NCBI GenBank assembly: GCA_016763735.1
Contig: JAESTE010000117.1
Coordinates: 1 to 46,363, forward strand
DNA length: 46,363 nucleotides
Direction of reading: 5' to 3'
Source: Nitrospinaceae bacterium
GTDB lineage: Bacteria > Nitrospinota > Nitrospinia > Nitrospinales > VA-1
This document shows positions 35,430-43,983 of the stretch, one piece after another. The translations under genes and the position numbers were made by a program. Under the pieces are notes generated by a model. That model worked only from the letters and a program-made list of their open reading frames with translations, ran no database searches and had not been told where the DNA came from. The first letter of the stretch is position 1. The number at the start of each line of letters is the position of its first letter.

Positions 35430-37961
35430 ATGTTCGGTTCAATTGTTTCCTCTCTCGTGGTCGTCATGTCGGCGACCTCGTTGGTCCTGGTGTCGTTTGT
35501 CATGCACGGAGACCTGACCATGACTGACCCGTCGGACCACATCCGCAACCCCGCCAGCACGTTCCGCGTAACGGTTGAGAATGACGCCGGAAAGGTGGAG
35601 ATGCGGAAGGGGGGCGACGTGCTGCTCCGGCTGGACGACACGAATGGGCTGCAGCTCCTTCCCTTGCAAAACGTAAGCGCCAAGACGGGGCTGGTGCGAT
35701 TCTATGAACTGGCACGTAACGGTGTCCAATACGTGGAGCTGCGTTCTCCTGACGCCTTGGCCGGCAACGTCAGCTTCATTCTGCCGATCGCAGATGGCCT
35801 CAGCGGGTACATCCTGGAGACAGACGGAAATGGCCAGATGTCATGGAACAACCCCCTGACCGTGGACTCCACGCGTATTGCAGATGGGGCGGGCACCACG
35901 TTCATCGACACAGACATCGGCGCCGGGAACATTACTATTGTGGCTGTGTCCGGGCTGACTGCGACAATCACTGGTCCGGCGTCTTACACCAGTACCGGCG
36001 AGACACACATCACCGGCGCCAACGGGGTCATTATCCAAGATCTAACCTACCCCGCGGTGGACGGGACCAGTGGCCAAGTCCTCAGCACAAACGGCGCGGC
36101 CGCGTTGAGCTGGATCAACACCGATGCCGATTCCACCAAGATCACCGACAGCGGGGGCACCACCTTCATCGACACAGATGCAACCTCTGGATTCATCTCT
36201 ATGGTGGCGGCGTCAGGGCTGGCCTCCAGCATCACAGGAACGTCCACCTTCAACAGCAGTGGAGCGATGTCGATAACGAGCGTGGCAAGCATCACACTCT
36301 CAAGTGCTGGGAATGTTATCTTCCAAGGCCAGACCTTCCCAGCAGCGGACGGGACCGTCAACCAAGTCCTCACCACAGATGGAGCGGGAACACTCAGCTG
36401 GGCTGCGGATGGACTGGGTGACGCCACCAGGATCACCGACGGTTCTACCACCTTCATCGACACAGACGCCACCGGGGGCACCATAACGATGTTTGCGGCC
36501 AGTGGATTGGTGTCCAGTATCACGGGCCCCGCCACCCTCAACAGCAGTGGTACCCTGACGTTAAACAGTGTGGCCGGGATCGCGATGACAAGTGCGGGCA
36601 CGATCTCGATTCACGGCATCCAGTACTCGGCGGTTGATGGCAGCTCTGGGCAGGTCATGTACACCAACGGGGCGGCGCAGTTGGCCTTCAAGACCCTGGA
36701 CATCATCACGAACGTGGACGGAACGGCGTCGATTCAAACCGCGGCGGTGGGCAACATCGCGATGAACGCCGGCAGTATAACGATTGCCGCCAACTCCACT
36801 ATCGACCTCAACGCCACGGGCGCCCTGACGTTTTCGAGTGCATCTGTGGCGTTCACAACCACCGGTGGCGGGCTGATAAGTCTCCATGGTCTCTCCCATC
36901 CTCCAGCCGACGGTACCACCGGACAGGTCATGTTTACGGATGGATCGAACACGCTGGGCTTCAAAACCCTGGACATCATCCAGAACGTGGCCGAGACGTC
37001 CTATGTGAAGGCGACCGCCGGCGGGGTGGTCGAGAGCGTTGCCACCTCCACCATGACGTTCGCTGCGACAAATGGCCTGACCATGACTGCCGCGGGGCTC
37101 ACACTCAGCACCACCGGTTCTGGAACGTGCACGATTAATGCCACGGGTCCGTTGCGGATGGACGGCGTGCTCGGAGTGGAATTGTCCAGCGTGGCGGCGA
37201 TAAAGATCCATGGTTTGACCTACCCCGCGGCGGACGGGAGCAACAACCAAGTCCTCGAAACTAACGGAGCGGGGGTGCTCAGTTGGGTTACGCTCAGCGC
37301 CGGTGACGCCACCAGAATAACGGATGGTTCTACCACGTACATTGACACGGACGATACCGGAGGCACCATAACGATGTTTGCGGCCTCTGGACTGGTGTCC
37401 AGCATCACCGGGCCGGCCACCCTCAACAGCAGCGGCACGCTGACGTTGAACAGTGTGGCCGGAATTGCAATGACGAGTGCGGGTGCGATATCGATCCACG
37501 GTTTGACCTACCCCGCCGCAGACGGGACCGCCGACCAAGTCCTCAAAACCGACGGAGCGGGGACGCTCGGTTGGGTGGCCAACGGGGGAATCACCAAGTC
37601 TACATTCACCACAAATCTCACAGGGGCCTCCACGACAATTGAGATAACGTGCTACCTGATGCAGGTCGGCGGAATGGTTACGATGGATTGTTCAAAGATC
37701 CTATTCACCGTGACATCTTCAAACCAGGCGGCTATCGTATCGGACAGTGCCATGGACTCCGCGTTTCGCCCTACAGCCACTACGGGTCCTCAGATCCCCT
37801 GGGTAACTATATCCTCTGGTACGGACGAGGCCGGATTCATTGAAGTGTTGACCACCGGTGTTCTGAAGTTCCATCGAAAAGACAACGCCGTATGGAATAT
37901 GGATGCCGCCAATTGTGGCTGGTACAGAGGATGCGCATCCTGGATCACTAGTTCATTTTAG
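35430..37961 (+). CDS. Fibre family A, copy 2, long repetitive shaft (843 aa)
   Basis: Starts at ATG 35430 with a signal-anchor helix (SLVVVMSATSLVLVSFVM), so the bulk faces outside. A conserved base (KTGLVRFYELARNG, LRSPDALAG) leads into a long shaft of Ser/Thr/Gly/Ala-rich beta repeats. Hinges of the form YPxxDGTxGQVLxTNGAGxLSW recur about seven times, and TTFIDTDATGG-type units recur between them. Phage tail fibres with similar hinges form trimers. The last 110 residues are the family head: MVTMDC, AFRP, LKFHRKDNAVW, GCASW. Residues 331-396 and 626-691 are near-identical, showing recent internal duplication. It is likely a membrane-anchored receptor-binding spike. Confidence 0.82.
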   Translation: MFGSIVSSLVVVMSATSLVLVSFVMHGDLTMTDPSDHIRNPASTFRVTVENDAGKVEMRKGGDVLLRLDDTNGLQLLPLQNVSAKTGLVRFYELARNGVQYVELRSPDALAGNVSFILPIADGLSGYILETDGNGQMSWNNPLTVDSTRIADGAGTTFIDTDIGAGNITIVAVSGLTATITGPASYTSTGETHITGANGVIIQDLTYPAVDGTSGQVLSTNGAAALSWINTDADSTKITDSGGTTFIDTDATSGFISMVAASGLASSITGTSTFNSSGAMSITSVASITLSSAGNVIFQGQTFPAADGTVNQVLTTDGAGTLSWAADGLGDATRITDGSTTFIDTDATGGTITMFAASGLVSSITGPATLNSSGTLTLNSVAGIAMTSAGTISIHGIQYSAVDGSSGQVMYTNGAAQLAFKTLDIITNVDGTASIQTAAVGNIAMNAGSITIAANSTIDLNATGALTFSSASVAFTTTGGGLISLHGLSHPPADGTTGQVMFTDGSNTLGFKTLDIIQNVAETSYVKATAGGVVESVATSTMTFAATNGLTMTAAGLTLSTTGSGTCTINATGPLRMDGVLGVELSSVAAIKIHGLTYPAADGSNNQVLETNGAGVLSWVTLSAGDATRITDGSTTYIDTDDTGGTITMFAASGLVSSITGPATLNSSGTLTLNSVAGIAMTSAGAISIHGLTYPAADGTADQVLKTDGAGTLGWVANGGITKSTFTTNLTGASTTIEITCYLMQVGGMVTMDCSKILFTVTSSNQAAIVSDSAMDSAFRPTATTGPQIPWVTISSGTDEAGFIEVLTTGVLKFHRKDNAVWNMDAANCGWYRGCASWITSSF
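36420..36617 (+). repeat. Intragenic 198-bp duplication, copy 1
   Basis: Encodes residues 331-396 of the long fibre and matches 37305-37502 without gaps. Most differences are synonymous third-base changes, so the protein repeat is under selection or the duplication has been corrected by recombination. Confidence 0.8.
37305..37502 (+). repeat. Intragenic 198-bp duplication, copy 2
   Basis: Encodes residues 626-691 of the long fibre; partner of 36420-36617. Both copies end at the IHG motif that precedes a YPxxDG hinge. Confidence 0.8.
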
Positions 37962-38089
37962 TACCGTACGGAAAAGAATATACATGCCTCGTGCAACAAC
38001 CTACACATGCACACAATGGCTCGATCACTCCTGTCGTCCAGGACGCCACACCTTGGCATAAACCACTATTAATTGTCCCGGCGGTACCC

Positions 38090-39454
38090 TCAGATGGTCC
38101 ACGACGCAGACCCACGGTACAGCGTACAGTTGGTCGCCCCTCCGGCCCACCCAGACGTGTCGTCTCTCCAGAACTTCAGGGTGCCTCCGGGGTGGACTTC
38201 CACAAACCCACGGCCCTGTTCGCCTGTGTACGCGTGCATCCACGAGAGGTGGGGCACAGATCTGGCGTCGGGACGGAACCCCTCAGGCAACTTGTCCATC
38301 GTATCCAGAGACGGCTGCGGCAGCGGGTCCACGTCGAACGTGACTTGCTGGCAATCCATGAACACCGTGCTGCGGATCTTGAGCAGCTCACACATGAGAA
38401 CCGCAGGGGACATACCCACCGTCCCCGAGATGGTGGTCACGAAGAGTGCTTCGGTGAAGGTCTTGGACCAGCTCAGTTTGTGTTTCCCGTTGGTTGTCAA
38501 CACCTCGTTCTTGGTGCCGTCTCTGGACGGGTATTCCAGTCCTTGAATCTTGACGTGGCCGAACGGAGCCTCGATCGTCACGTGAGACGCCGACCCCAGG
38601 ATGTGGACATCTGCGCCGTCCAGCCGTAGGGTAGATCGCGGTGCACTGGCCCACACCATGCCTTCGCTGCTGGTGAGGGTCAAGGACATGTTGGACTTGA
38701 TGAACACCGTGCTCATGGCGGAGATTGTTGAGATGGATTGCTGTGCGCGGACCACAATGTTGCGGGCGGCCGTGGCCTCGATGTCTCCCGTGGCGAGAGT
38801 GGACACACGGGTGTCGTCGGTGCCGTCGCTGAGCGAGGTGCAATCGCACGTGGGCGCAGGACCAGGGGCCGGAGCGTTGGTGGGCAACCCCGTTTGGGTG
38901 GGGACGGTGGTGGGGACAGTGGTCGCGGGGGCAGTGGTGGGTGCTTCCGTGGCCACCGGCGTGAACAACAACAGCGGGTCTGCCCAGTACGTGTTGCCTG
39001 TCCCGTCGTTGACCAGGACGTAGCCGGGGTGTGCCGCGTTGGAGGGCAGGGTGAGCACCACATCGTCGACGTGAGTGGTCGGGGCGCGAAGGGTGAGGAA
39101 CGCACTGCCGTTCTCCGCCTGGGCAGACTGGAACTGCAACTGCCCGGTGCGGGGACCGAGAGCCAGGATCTGGACCCCAGAGGGACCGCCAAACTGCACC
39201 ACGTCATGGGCGTTGGCACGAATCGTGATTTGGGGGGCGGTGTGAGGCGGTCCAGCGGCGTACAATCCAGTGTGAGGGGGATCGGTGACGTCGCAACCAA
39301 TACTCAGCAGGGTTTCCCATATAAGCGTAGAGTTCTTTGGGAACATGGCAGGCGTGCCAATCTGTCCGATGGACGGGGGGACCCGAGACACGACCACGAA
39401 TCCAGCGCCGGTGAGGACACCGATGAAAAGCATAAGCGGGATGAGAGCAACCAT
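38090..39454 (-). CDS. Fibre family B, copy 1, with mucin-like linker (454 aa)
   Basis: Starts at ATG 39454 with a signal anchor (LIPLMLFIGVLTGAGFVVV). The base echoes family A (GQLQFQSAQAENG, LTLRAPTTHVDD, LTLPSNAAHPGYVLVNDGTGNTYW). A Pro/Thr/Ala-rich linker of about 40 residues, ending in CDC, is probably heavily O-glycosylated. Then comes a short beta shaft with one hinge (LEYPSRDGTKNEVLTTNG) and the shared head: TVFMDC, GFRP, LKFWRDDTSGW, RGSASW. It differs from family A by its linker and short shaft. It is divergent from the next fibre across 325 bp that hold GTCGAC cluster 7. Confidence 0.82.
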   Translation of the reverse strand: MVALIPLMLFIGVLTGAGFVVVSRVPPSIGQIGTPAMFPKNSTLIWETLLSIGCDVTDPPHTGLYAAGPPHTAPQITIRANAHDVVQFGGPSGVQILALGPRTGQLQFQSAQAENGSAFLTLRAPTTHVDDVVLTLPSNAAHPGYVLVNDGTGNTYWADPLLLFTPVATEAPTTAPATTVPTTVPTQTGLPTNAPAPGPAPTCDCTSLSDGTDDTRVSTLATGDIEATAARNIVVRAQQSISTISAMSTVFIKSNMSLTLTSSEGMVWASAPRSTLRLDGADVHILGSASHVTIEAPFGHVKIQGLEYPSRDGTKNEVLTTNGKHKLSWSKTFTEALFVTTISGTVGMSPAVLMCELLKIRSTVFMDCQQVTFDVDPLPQPSLDTMDKLPEGFRPDARSVPHLSWMHAYTGEQGRGFVEVHPGGTLKFWRDDTSGWAGGATNCTLYRGSASWTI

Positions 39455-39575
39455 GATGACAGGTTGGAAGTTGAGTTACTGGAACGAGTGTGTTTGATTC
39501 TTGACGGTGATGTACGATTAGGCGGACTTGGTGGTCAGGCGAATGGATTTGTGTGGTGTTGGCACACCAGACAGA

Positions 39576-39633
39576 GTCGACATGCAGTAAAATGTCGACA
39601 TTTGACCGAGTCGACACATGGAAAAGTGTCGAC
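39576..39633. promoter_or_regulatory. GTCGAC cluster 7 (4 copies), between divergent fibre genes
   Basis: Copies start at 39576, 39594, 39610 and 39628, in the 325-bp gap between fibre genes at 39454 (minus) and 39780 (plus). The rest of the gap holds no gene I can support. An ATGAGTAAA at 39722 resembles the start of the fibre gene at 34270 but is out of frame with 39780. Confidence 0.65.
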
Positions 39634-39779
39634 TTTGCGTTATGACAGTCATACGCACACGGTCGCGTGCTGTGTGTCCTCCTCTACAATGACATTGCGC
39701 TTCGTCATAAGAGTTGTAAACATGAGTAAATTCGCCTATCCGCCCTGTCGTGTACTGCTACCGACAGACAACCTCCAAG

Positions 39780-41099
39780 ATGACGTTTGTCATCGCAGCC
39801 AGCGGCCTAGTGGCCGTGTGCTCCTTCACCTCGCTCATACTGGTCGCGTTCGTTATGAACGGAGACCTGGCCATCACCGACCCACCAGACCACATCCGCA
39901 ACCCTGCCAGCACGTACCGTGTGACAGTCGAGGACGACGGCGGAAAGGTCGAGATCAAGAAAGGATCCGATGTCTTGTTTCGACTGGACACCGCAGAAGG
40001 CATGCAGCTTCTGCCTCTTCAGAACCTCACCAAGAAGACAGGACAATTGTCGTTCCACGAACTGGCCCGCAACGGTGCCCACTACGTGTCCCTGCGTTCG
40101 CCAGATGCTCTGGCCGCCAACGTCAGCTACATCCTCCCCATAGCCGACGGCATTGCCAACGCTGTTCTCAAGACCGACGCGGCCGGGCAGATGGCCTGGA
40201 CCGCCACGGCGTTCGATTCCACCAGGATCCAAGACACGGCCGGTACCACGTTCATTGACACCGACGTCGCCTCGGGGAACATCACGGTGACGGCCCTGTC
40301 GGGTTTCACGCAGACGATCACCGGGTCGGCGTCCTTCACCAGTACCCACGAGACCCATATCACTGGCGATACCGGACTTGTTCTACAAGACCTTACGTTC
40401 CCGTCGGCCGACGGCACGTCTGGCCAAGCCATCACCACAGACGGAGCCGGGCTTCTGAGCTTCAGCACCGTATCCTCCAACAGCAAGATCATCGACTCGG
40501 CTGCCGCAGGCACCACTGCAAGTGGTGCATACTTCGACACCACCACTGCGAGTGCCGTTGCCGCCGCCAGCACAGGCACGATCACCATGACTTCCACGGG
40601 TACCTTCAACGTTGTAGCCAGCGCCGTTGTCCTGGATGGTCTCACCTACCCCACTTCTGACGGAACCAGTGGACAATCAATCACCACTGACGGGGCGGGG
40701 ACGCTGTCCTTTACCACTGTGGGTGGCGGTAGTGATGTGACGGCGGTGTACACAAGTATTCTCACCGGGGCAACCACCGGGAACATCACCTGTAACTTTG
40801 GCAAAAGCAACACATTCGTCACGATGGACTGCTCAGAGACCTTCCTCACCATGACCGGCCCCGGAGGCCCCACGTCCCTCGTCGCTGCAGTCGCGATCCC
40901 AGCGGCATACGTCCCGACAGGCAGCGACTTCACTGGGCCCTGGATGATGCAAGTTACCAGTACCATTGAGGTGGGATACATTACTGTGTCATCGTCAGGC
41001 ACCCTCACGTTCTGGCGTGCCGCTGCCGCTACGTGGACTGGCGATGCACTGACCTCGGGACCACACCACGGTTCGGCGACATGGCAGTTCGGTGCATAA
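39780..41099 (+). CDS. Fibre family A, copy 3 (439 aa)
   Basis: Starts at ATG 39780 (MTFVIAASG); the frame's earlier start is GTG. Anchor helix AVCSFTSLILVAFVM, then the family A base with GDLAITDPPDHIRNPASTY, almost the same as copy 2, and KTGQLSFHELARNG and LRSPDALAANVSYILP. The shaft has three hinges (LTFPSADGTSGQ, LTYPTSDGTSGQ and a shorter one). The head has FVTMDC, YVPTGS, LTFWRAAAATW and HHGSATW. It is intermediate in length between copies 1 and 2. An upstream ATGAGTAAA (39722), one base out of frame, suggests the cytoplasmic start may once have been longer, as in copy 1. Confidence 0.82.
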   Translation: MTFVIAASGLVAVCSFTSLILVAFVMNGDLAITDPPDHIRNPASTYRVTVEDDGGKVEIKKGSDVLFRLDTAEGMQLLPLQNLTKKTGQLSFHELARNGAHYVSLRSPDALAANVSYILPIADGIANAVLKTDAAGQMAWTATAFDSTRIQDTAGTTFIDTDVASGNITVTALSGFTQTITGSASFTSTHETHITGDTGLVLQDLTFPSADGTSGQAITTDGAGLLSFSTVSSNSKIIDSAAAGTTASGAYFDTTTASAVAAASTGTITMTSTGTFNVVASAVVLDGLTYPTSDGTSGQSITTDGAGTLSFTTVGGGSDVTAVYTSILTGATTGNITCNFGKSNTFVTMDCSETFLTMTGPGGPTSLVAAVAIPAAYVPTGSDFTGPWMMQVTSTIEVGYITVSSSGTLTFWRAAAATWTGDALTSGPHHGSATWQFGA

Positions 41100-41162
41100 C
41101 AGCTGACGCGTGGTTTCACACTCCGTGTATTCCAGTACATAAACGTTGCGTTCTATCACGTG

Positions 41163-41618
41163 TTAGTCAATGGTCACACCAATGATCTCCACCTCCAGTG
41201 GCAACGCATTGAATATGGCCTTGGCGTGGGCGTCTGCCGCTTCCCACGTGGTATGGATCTTGGACGTGATGTGGAAATCACGCATGAACACTTTGTCGTT
41301 GGAGAACAGCGAGGACATGTATGTCTCACGGGTCTTCTGGAGGGCCTTGGCGTCCTTGTCGCACACTATCATCCAAACGTCGTGGCGTTCGGGTTCGCCC
41401 TTGGGAGTAAACGTGTTCACCTTCACGCGGTCGATGGTGATGGTCTTTGTGGCCCACTCAGCCAACACGTTTGATGCTATCGTTACTAGTTCTGGCACCT
41501 TCACTTCGCCGCCCGAGTAGCACAGGGTCACATGAGACGGTCCGCCCTTGCTGGGTTTGAACGGAGAGTTCTCGGTCTCGGCACCCTTGCACCACACTGG
41601 CATGAAAATACCCGACAT
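41163..41618 (-). CDS. 2H phosphoesterase (LigT-like)
   Basis: 151 residues from ATG 41618. Two H-x-[TS] motifs are seen at the right spacing for the 2H superfamily: H29-V-T31-L in SHVTLCYSG, and H116-I-T118-S in DFHITSKI. The total length fits a minimal single-domain member. 2H enzymes hydrolyse 2',3'-cyclic or 2'-5' phosphodiester bonds; viral examples destroy 2-5A or cyclic dinucleotide alarm signals, and others act in RNA repair. It is placed among surface fibre genes, convergent with one of them and divergent from a small gene at 41739. The likely role is countering a host or competing-virus nucleotide-signal defence, which is inference; the motifs are direct. Confidence 0.75.
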   Translation of the reverse strand: MSGIFMPVWCKGAETENSPFKPSKGGPSHVTLCYSGGEVKVPELVTIASNVLAEWATKTITIDRVKVNTFTPKGEPERHDVWMIVCDKDAKALQKTRETYMSSLFSNDKVFMRDFHITSKIHTTWEAADAHAKAIFNALPLEVEIIGVTID

Positions 41619-41738
41619 GGTGCACGAACTCTGGGCATCACCTCACTGACTTGGGCCAGGCCAAGTACATAAGTTTGGACTCGTCAGTACGAAACGACAA
41701 CACTTAACTTGGTCTGTGCACTTCGACAGGTGCGCACC

Positions 41739-42122
41739 ATGTTTAACCTTTGCGCTCGTGCCAAGCCTGTGAAACGAAAACCCGTAGTCATCTCGGAGAA
41801 GGCTGAACGTATCATGCGTGAAATCGAAGAACACTTCGCAATATGGAAGACAATCCTGCCAGCCTTCAACCTTGCCGAAGTGAATGGCGAGGACGCCCAT
41901 TCAGTGCCTGGTGTAGCAGCCCACCTGGCAAGGCAGCAAGCCTTCGTCGACAATTATCTCATTTCAAGAGATGCCTGCAAGAAGGCCAAAAGATGCACCG
42001 AATGCGCCAAATTCAGGTGCGGTGTCCACCTCGACCACTTTGGAAGTCTGGACACTGGTTGTCCCGGTGGGCTGTGTGTGAGCGCCAAGAAGAAGCAAGA
42101 CGCACGTCGAGCCATGTATTGA
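41739..42122 (+). CDS. Small cysteine-containing protein (127 aa)
   Basis: ATG 41739 was chosen; the frame's earlier start is TTG. The N-terminal half is helical and basic (KPVKRKPVVISEKAERIMRE). The C-terminal half has C-x2-C...C-x-V-H (CTECAKFRCGVH) and two more cysteines (CPGGLC), possibly one zinc site, then a basic end. The W...GYTNVP module of the zinc-protein family is absent, so it is not an obvious relative. It lies divergent from the 2H phosphoesterase (120 bp). Confidence 0.6.
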   Translation: MFNLCARAKPVKRKPVVISEKAERIMREIEEHFAIWKTILPAFNLAEVNGEDAHSVPGVAAHLARQQAFVDNYLISRDACKKAKRCTECAKFRCGVHLDHFGSLDTGCPGGLCVSAKKKQDARRAMY

Positions 42123-42154
42123 AATACAATCCTCTGACACACACACTAACGCGT

Positions 42155-43375
42155 TCACAGTCCCTCGGGCCCGGTGATCCAGGTGGCCGTGCCGCGAGAC
42201 AGGCCACACCCGGTGACCCCGGCGGCCCATGGCGCCTCCCCGTCGCGCCAGAACTGCACACTGCCCTCAGGGCTGATCTCTATGAAGCCTAGGGCCGTCA
42301 CGCCTGCGTACTGCAACACCCATGTGCTGCGGATCGGGAACCCGGCAGTGGGACGGAACCCGTCAAAGATAGGGATGAACATGTTGAGCGACGACTGGTC
42401 TATCGGCCCCATGTCAAAGGTGTGGCGCACACAGTCCATGGTGACCTGGGAATGAACCCGGACCAAGGTGCACACCATGGCCAGCGCTGACATGTTGGTG
42501 GTGCCACTCAAGTCACTGGACATGGTAACCGTGGAGTACCAGCGCCGCCACTCCAGCTGGGAGTGCCCGTTAGTGGTGAGGTGTTCGCCCTGTTCTCCGT
42601 CCACAGAAGGGTACGCCAGTCCCTGGATCTTGACGAACCCACTGGTGGTGGCGTTGATGGTGACGTTGGCCGCGGTGGCCTTAATGTGCACATTGGTCCC
42701 GTCCACACTGGTGTTGCCCTCCACTCCATGTATCGTGACGGAGTGCCCAGCCATGAAAGTGATGTCCTGCTCGGCGGTACCTTGGAGCGACTGGAACACA
42801 TTGACGGCTGAGATCCCCGCCGTCAGTGCCCCGTCGCCAATGGCCGTGCACTCGCACTGGGCCGGCGCAGCTGTGGCCACAGGACCGTTGGTGGGCAGGG
42901 GCGTGGAGGTGGGAAGAGGGGTGCCAGGTACAGGAACCGACGGATCGGAGGGGCACCGGACACACTGGTCCTGTGGGTCGACCCAGTACGTGGTGCCCGT
43001 TCCGTCGTTGGCCAACAGAGAGCCTGGGATCACTGCCGGGTGGGCCGGCAACGAGAGGATGAGGTCGTGGTCCATTTCGCGAGGGGCGCGCAACACGTAC
43101 GACCCGGTGCCGTTTACCGAAGGAACCGACTGGAGTCGAATCTGTCCGGCGAAAGGACCTCGCGCCAGGAACTCTGCCCCGACGGAGTCAGCCAGACGAA
43201 GGACCTTGTGATGGTCCACATGGAAGGTTATCCCTGCCCCTGCGTCGTGTTCGACGTAGATCCCCGTGTTGAGCAACACGTTCCACAGCGATGTGGCGTT
43301 GGTGCCAGACAGGGCGGTGTAGCCCACCCCGGCGGTGATGCACGCGACAACGGCTAAAGGTACCATGGCGATCAT
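42155..43375 (-). CDS. Fibre family B, copy 2, with mucin-like linker (406 aa)
   Basis: ATG 43375 was chosen; the frame's earlier start is TTG. The anchor (MIAMVPLAVVACITAGVGYTALS) parallels that of the copy at 38090, followed by LWNVLLNTGIYVEHD (compare IWETLLSIGCDV). Base: GQIRLQSVPSVNG, YVLRAPREMDHDLILSLPAHPAV, NDGTGTTYW. Linker: Pro/Thr-rich, between CVRC and CEC. Short shaft with one hinge (LAYPSVDGEQGEHLTTNG). Head: QVTMDC, GFRPTAG, VQFWRDGEAPW, RGTATW. It is the closest paralogue of the 38090 gene. GTCGAC cluster 8 lies upstream, shared with the small basic protein gene. Confidence 0.82.
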   Translation of the reverse strand: MIAMVPLAVVACITAGVGYTALSGTNATSLWNVLLNTGIYVEHDAGAGITFHVDHHKVLRLADSVGAEFLARGPFAGQIRLQSVPSVNGTGSYVLRAPREMDHDLILSLPAHPAVIPGSLLANDGTGTTYWVDPQDQCVRCPSDPSVPVPGTPLPTSTPLPTNGPVATAAPAQCECTAIGDGALTAGISAVNVFQSLQGTAEQDITFMAGHSVTIHGVEGNTSVDGTNVHIKATAANVTINATTSGFVKIQGLAYPSVDGEQGEHLTTNGHSQLEWRRWYSTVTMSSDLSGTTNMSALAMVCTLVRVHSQVTMDCVRHTFDMGPIDQSSLNMFIPIFDGFRPTAGFPIRSTWVLQYAGVTALGFIEISPEGSVQFWRDGEAPWAAGVTGCGLSRGTATWITGPEGL

Positions 43376-43442
43376 GACGACTGGTAGATGTGAGGAGTGG
43401 TGCAATGGATTTGTGACTGCAGAGATCCATTGTCACTGCCCG

Positions 43443-43529
43443 AGTCGACATCTCCAAGTCGACACTCACATGTCAACTCCGGCAGAGTCAGCATGTGTCG
43501 ATTTTCAGAGTCGACATCGGCAAGTCAAC
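43443..43529. promoter_or_regulatory. GTCGAC cluster 8, between divergent genes
   Basis: Exact copies at 43443, 43458 and 43510, with GTCAAC variants at 43472 and 43524, in the 168-bp gap between a fibre gene (43375, minus) and the small basic protein gene (43544, plus). Confidence 0.62.
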
Positions 43530-43543
43530 TCGCTTGTCCAATC

Positions 43544-43867
43544 ATGTCTGACCCGGCCCTGTCTGACTCGGACGCGTCCCCCAGACCATCGAAGCGCCGT
43601 CGCGCCTCGTCCAAGGCCTCGAAGCCCCGTGCCCCGTCCAAGAACGTGAAGCGCAAGAAATCGGCAGCCTCCTCCTCCTCTTCCAAGCGCGCCTCGAAGA
43701 ACGAACAGATCAAGGCAGTGGCCCTCACGTGGAAGCAACTACACCCTGAGTTTGTCCTCCCCAAGCTGACGGGCGACCATGCCTCGTTCGTGCCGGACCT
43801 CCAGGCCTTTGTGTTGGACTTGGAGCGTCATCTCAAGTACTTCAAGACTATTCTGCGCAGCAAGTAG
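43544..43867 (+). CDS. Small basic Lys/Ser-rich protein (107 aa)
   Basis: Starts at ATG 43544; the frame is open further back but only through GTCGAC repeats. Residues 1-55 form a tail of Ser, Lys, Arg and Pro (KRRRASSKASKPRAPSK). Residues 56-107 look like two or three helices (IKAVALTWKQLHPEF, FVPDLQAFVLDLERHLKYFKTIL). A basic tail plus a small helical domain suggests a chromatin or virion DNA-condensing protein, perhaps acting with the H3-like histone. No histone fold could be confirmed. Confidence 0.62.
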   Translation: MSDPALSDSDASPRPSKRRRASSKASKPRAPSKNVKRKKSAASSSSSKRASKNEQIKAVALTWKQLHPEFVLPKLTGDHASFVPDLQAFVLDLERHLKYFKTILRSK

Positions 43868-43915
43868 TACCCGCGACGAGGTGTATGTACATAAATTGCC
43901 ACTTGATACTCACAT

Positions 43916-43947
43916 GTCGACTTTGGTCGAGTCAACATCAAGTCGAC
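43916..43947. promoter_or_regulatory. GTCGAC cluster 9 (2 copies)
   Basis: Copies at 43916 and 43942 with a GTCAAC variant at 43931, ending 36 bp before the ATG of the third zinc protein. Confidence 0.6.
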
Positions 43948-43983
43948 TCTGAAACCTGTGAACCCCACACACTTTCAACCGCC

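Noticed and set aside
38738..40258. 506-residue plus-strand gene across two fibre genes
   Set aside because: It runs antisense through one fibre, across the promoter boxes, and out of frame into another. The product shows no domain.
43544..43867. Partner histone (H4 or H2B type)
   Set aside because: The tail is histone-like but the 50-residue helical end is too short for a full three-helix histone fold.
11980..43947. GTCGAC repeats as CRISPR or satellite
   Set aside because: The units are six bases, irregularly spaced, and confined to promoters. There are no uniform spacers and no cas genes.
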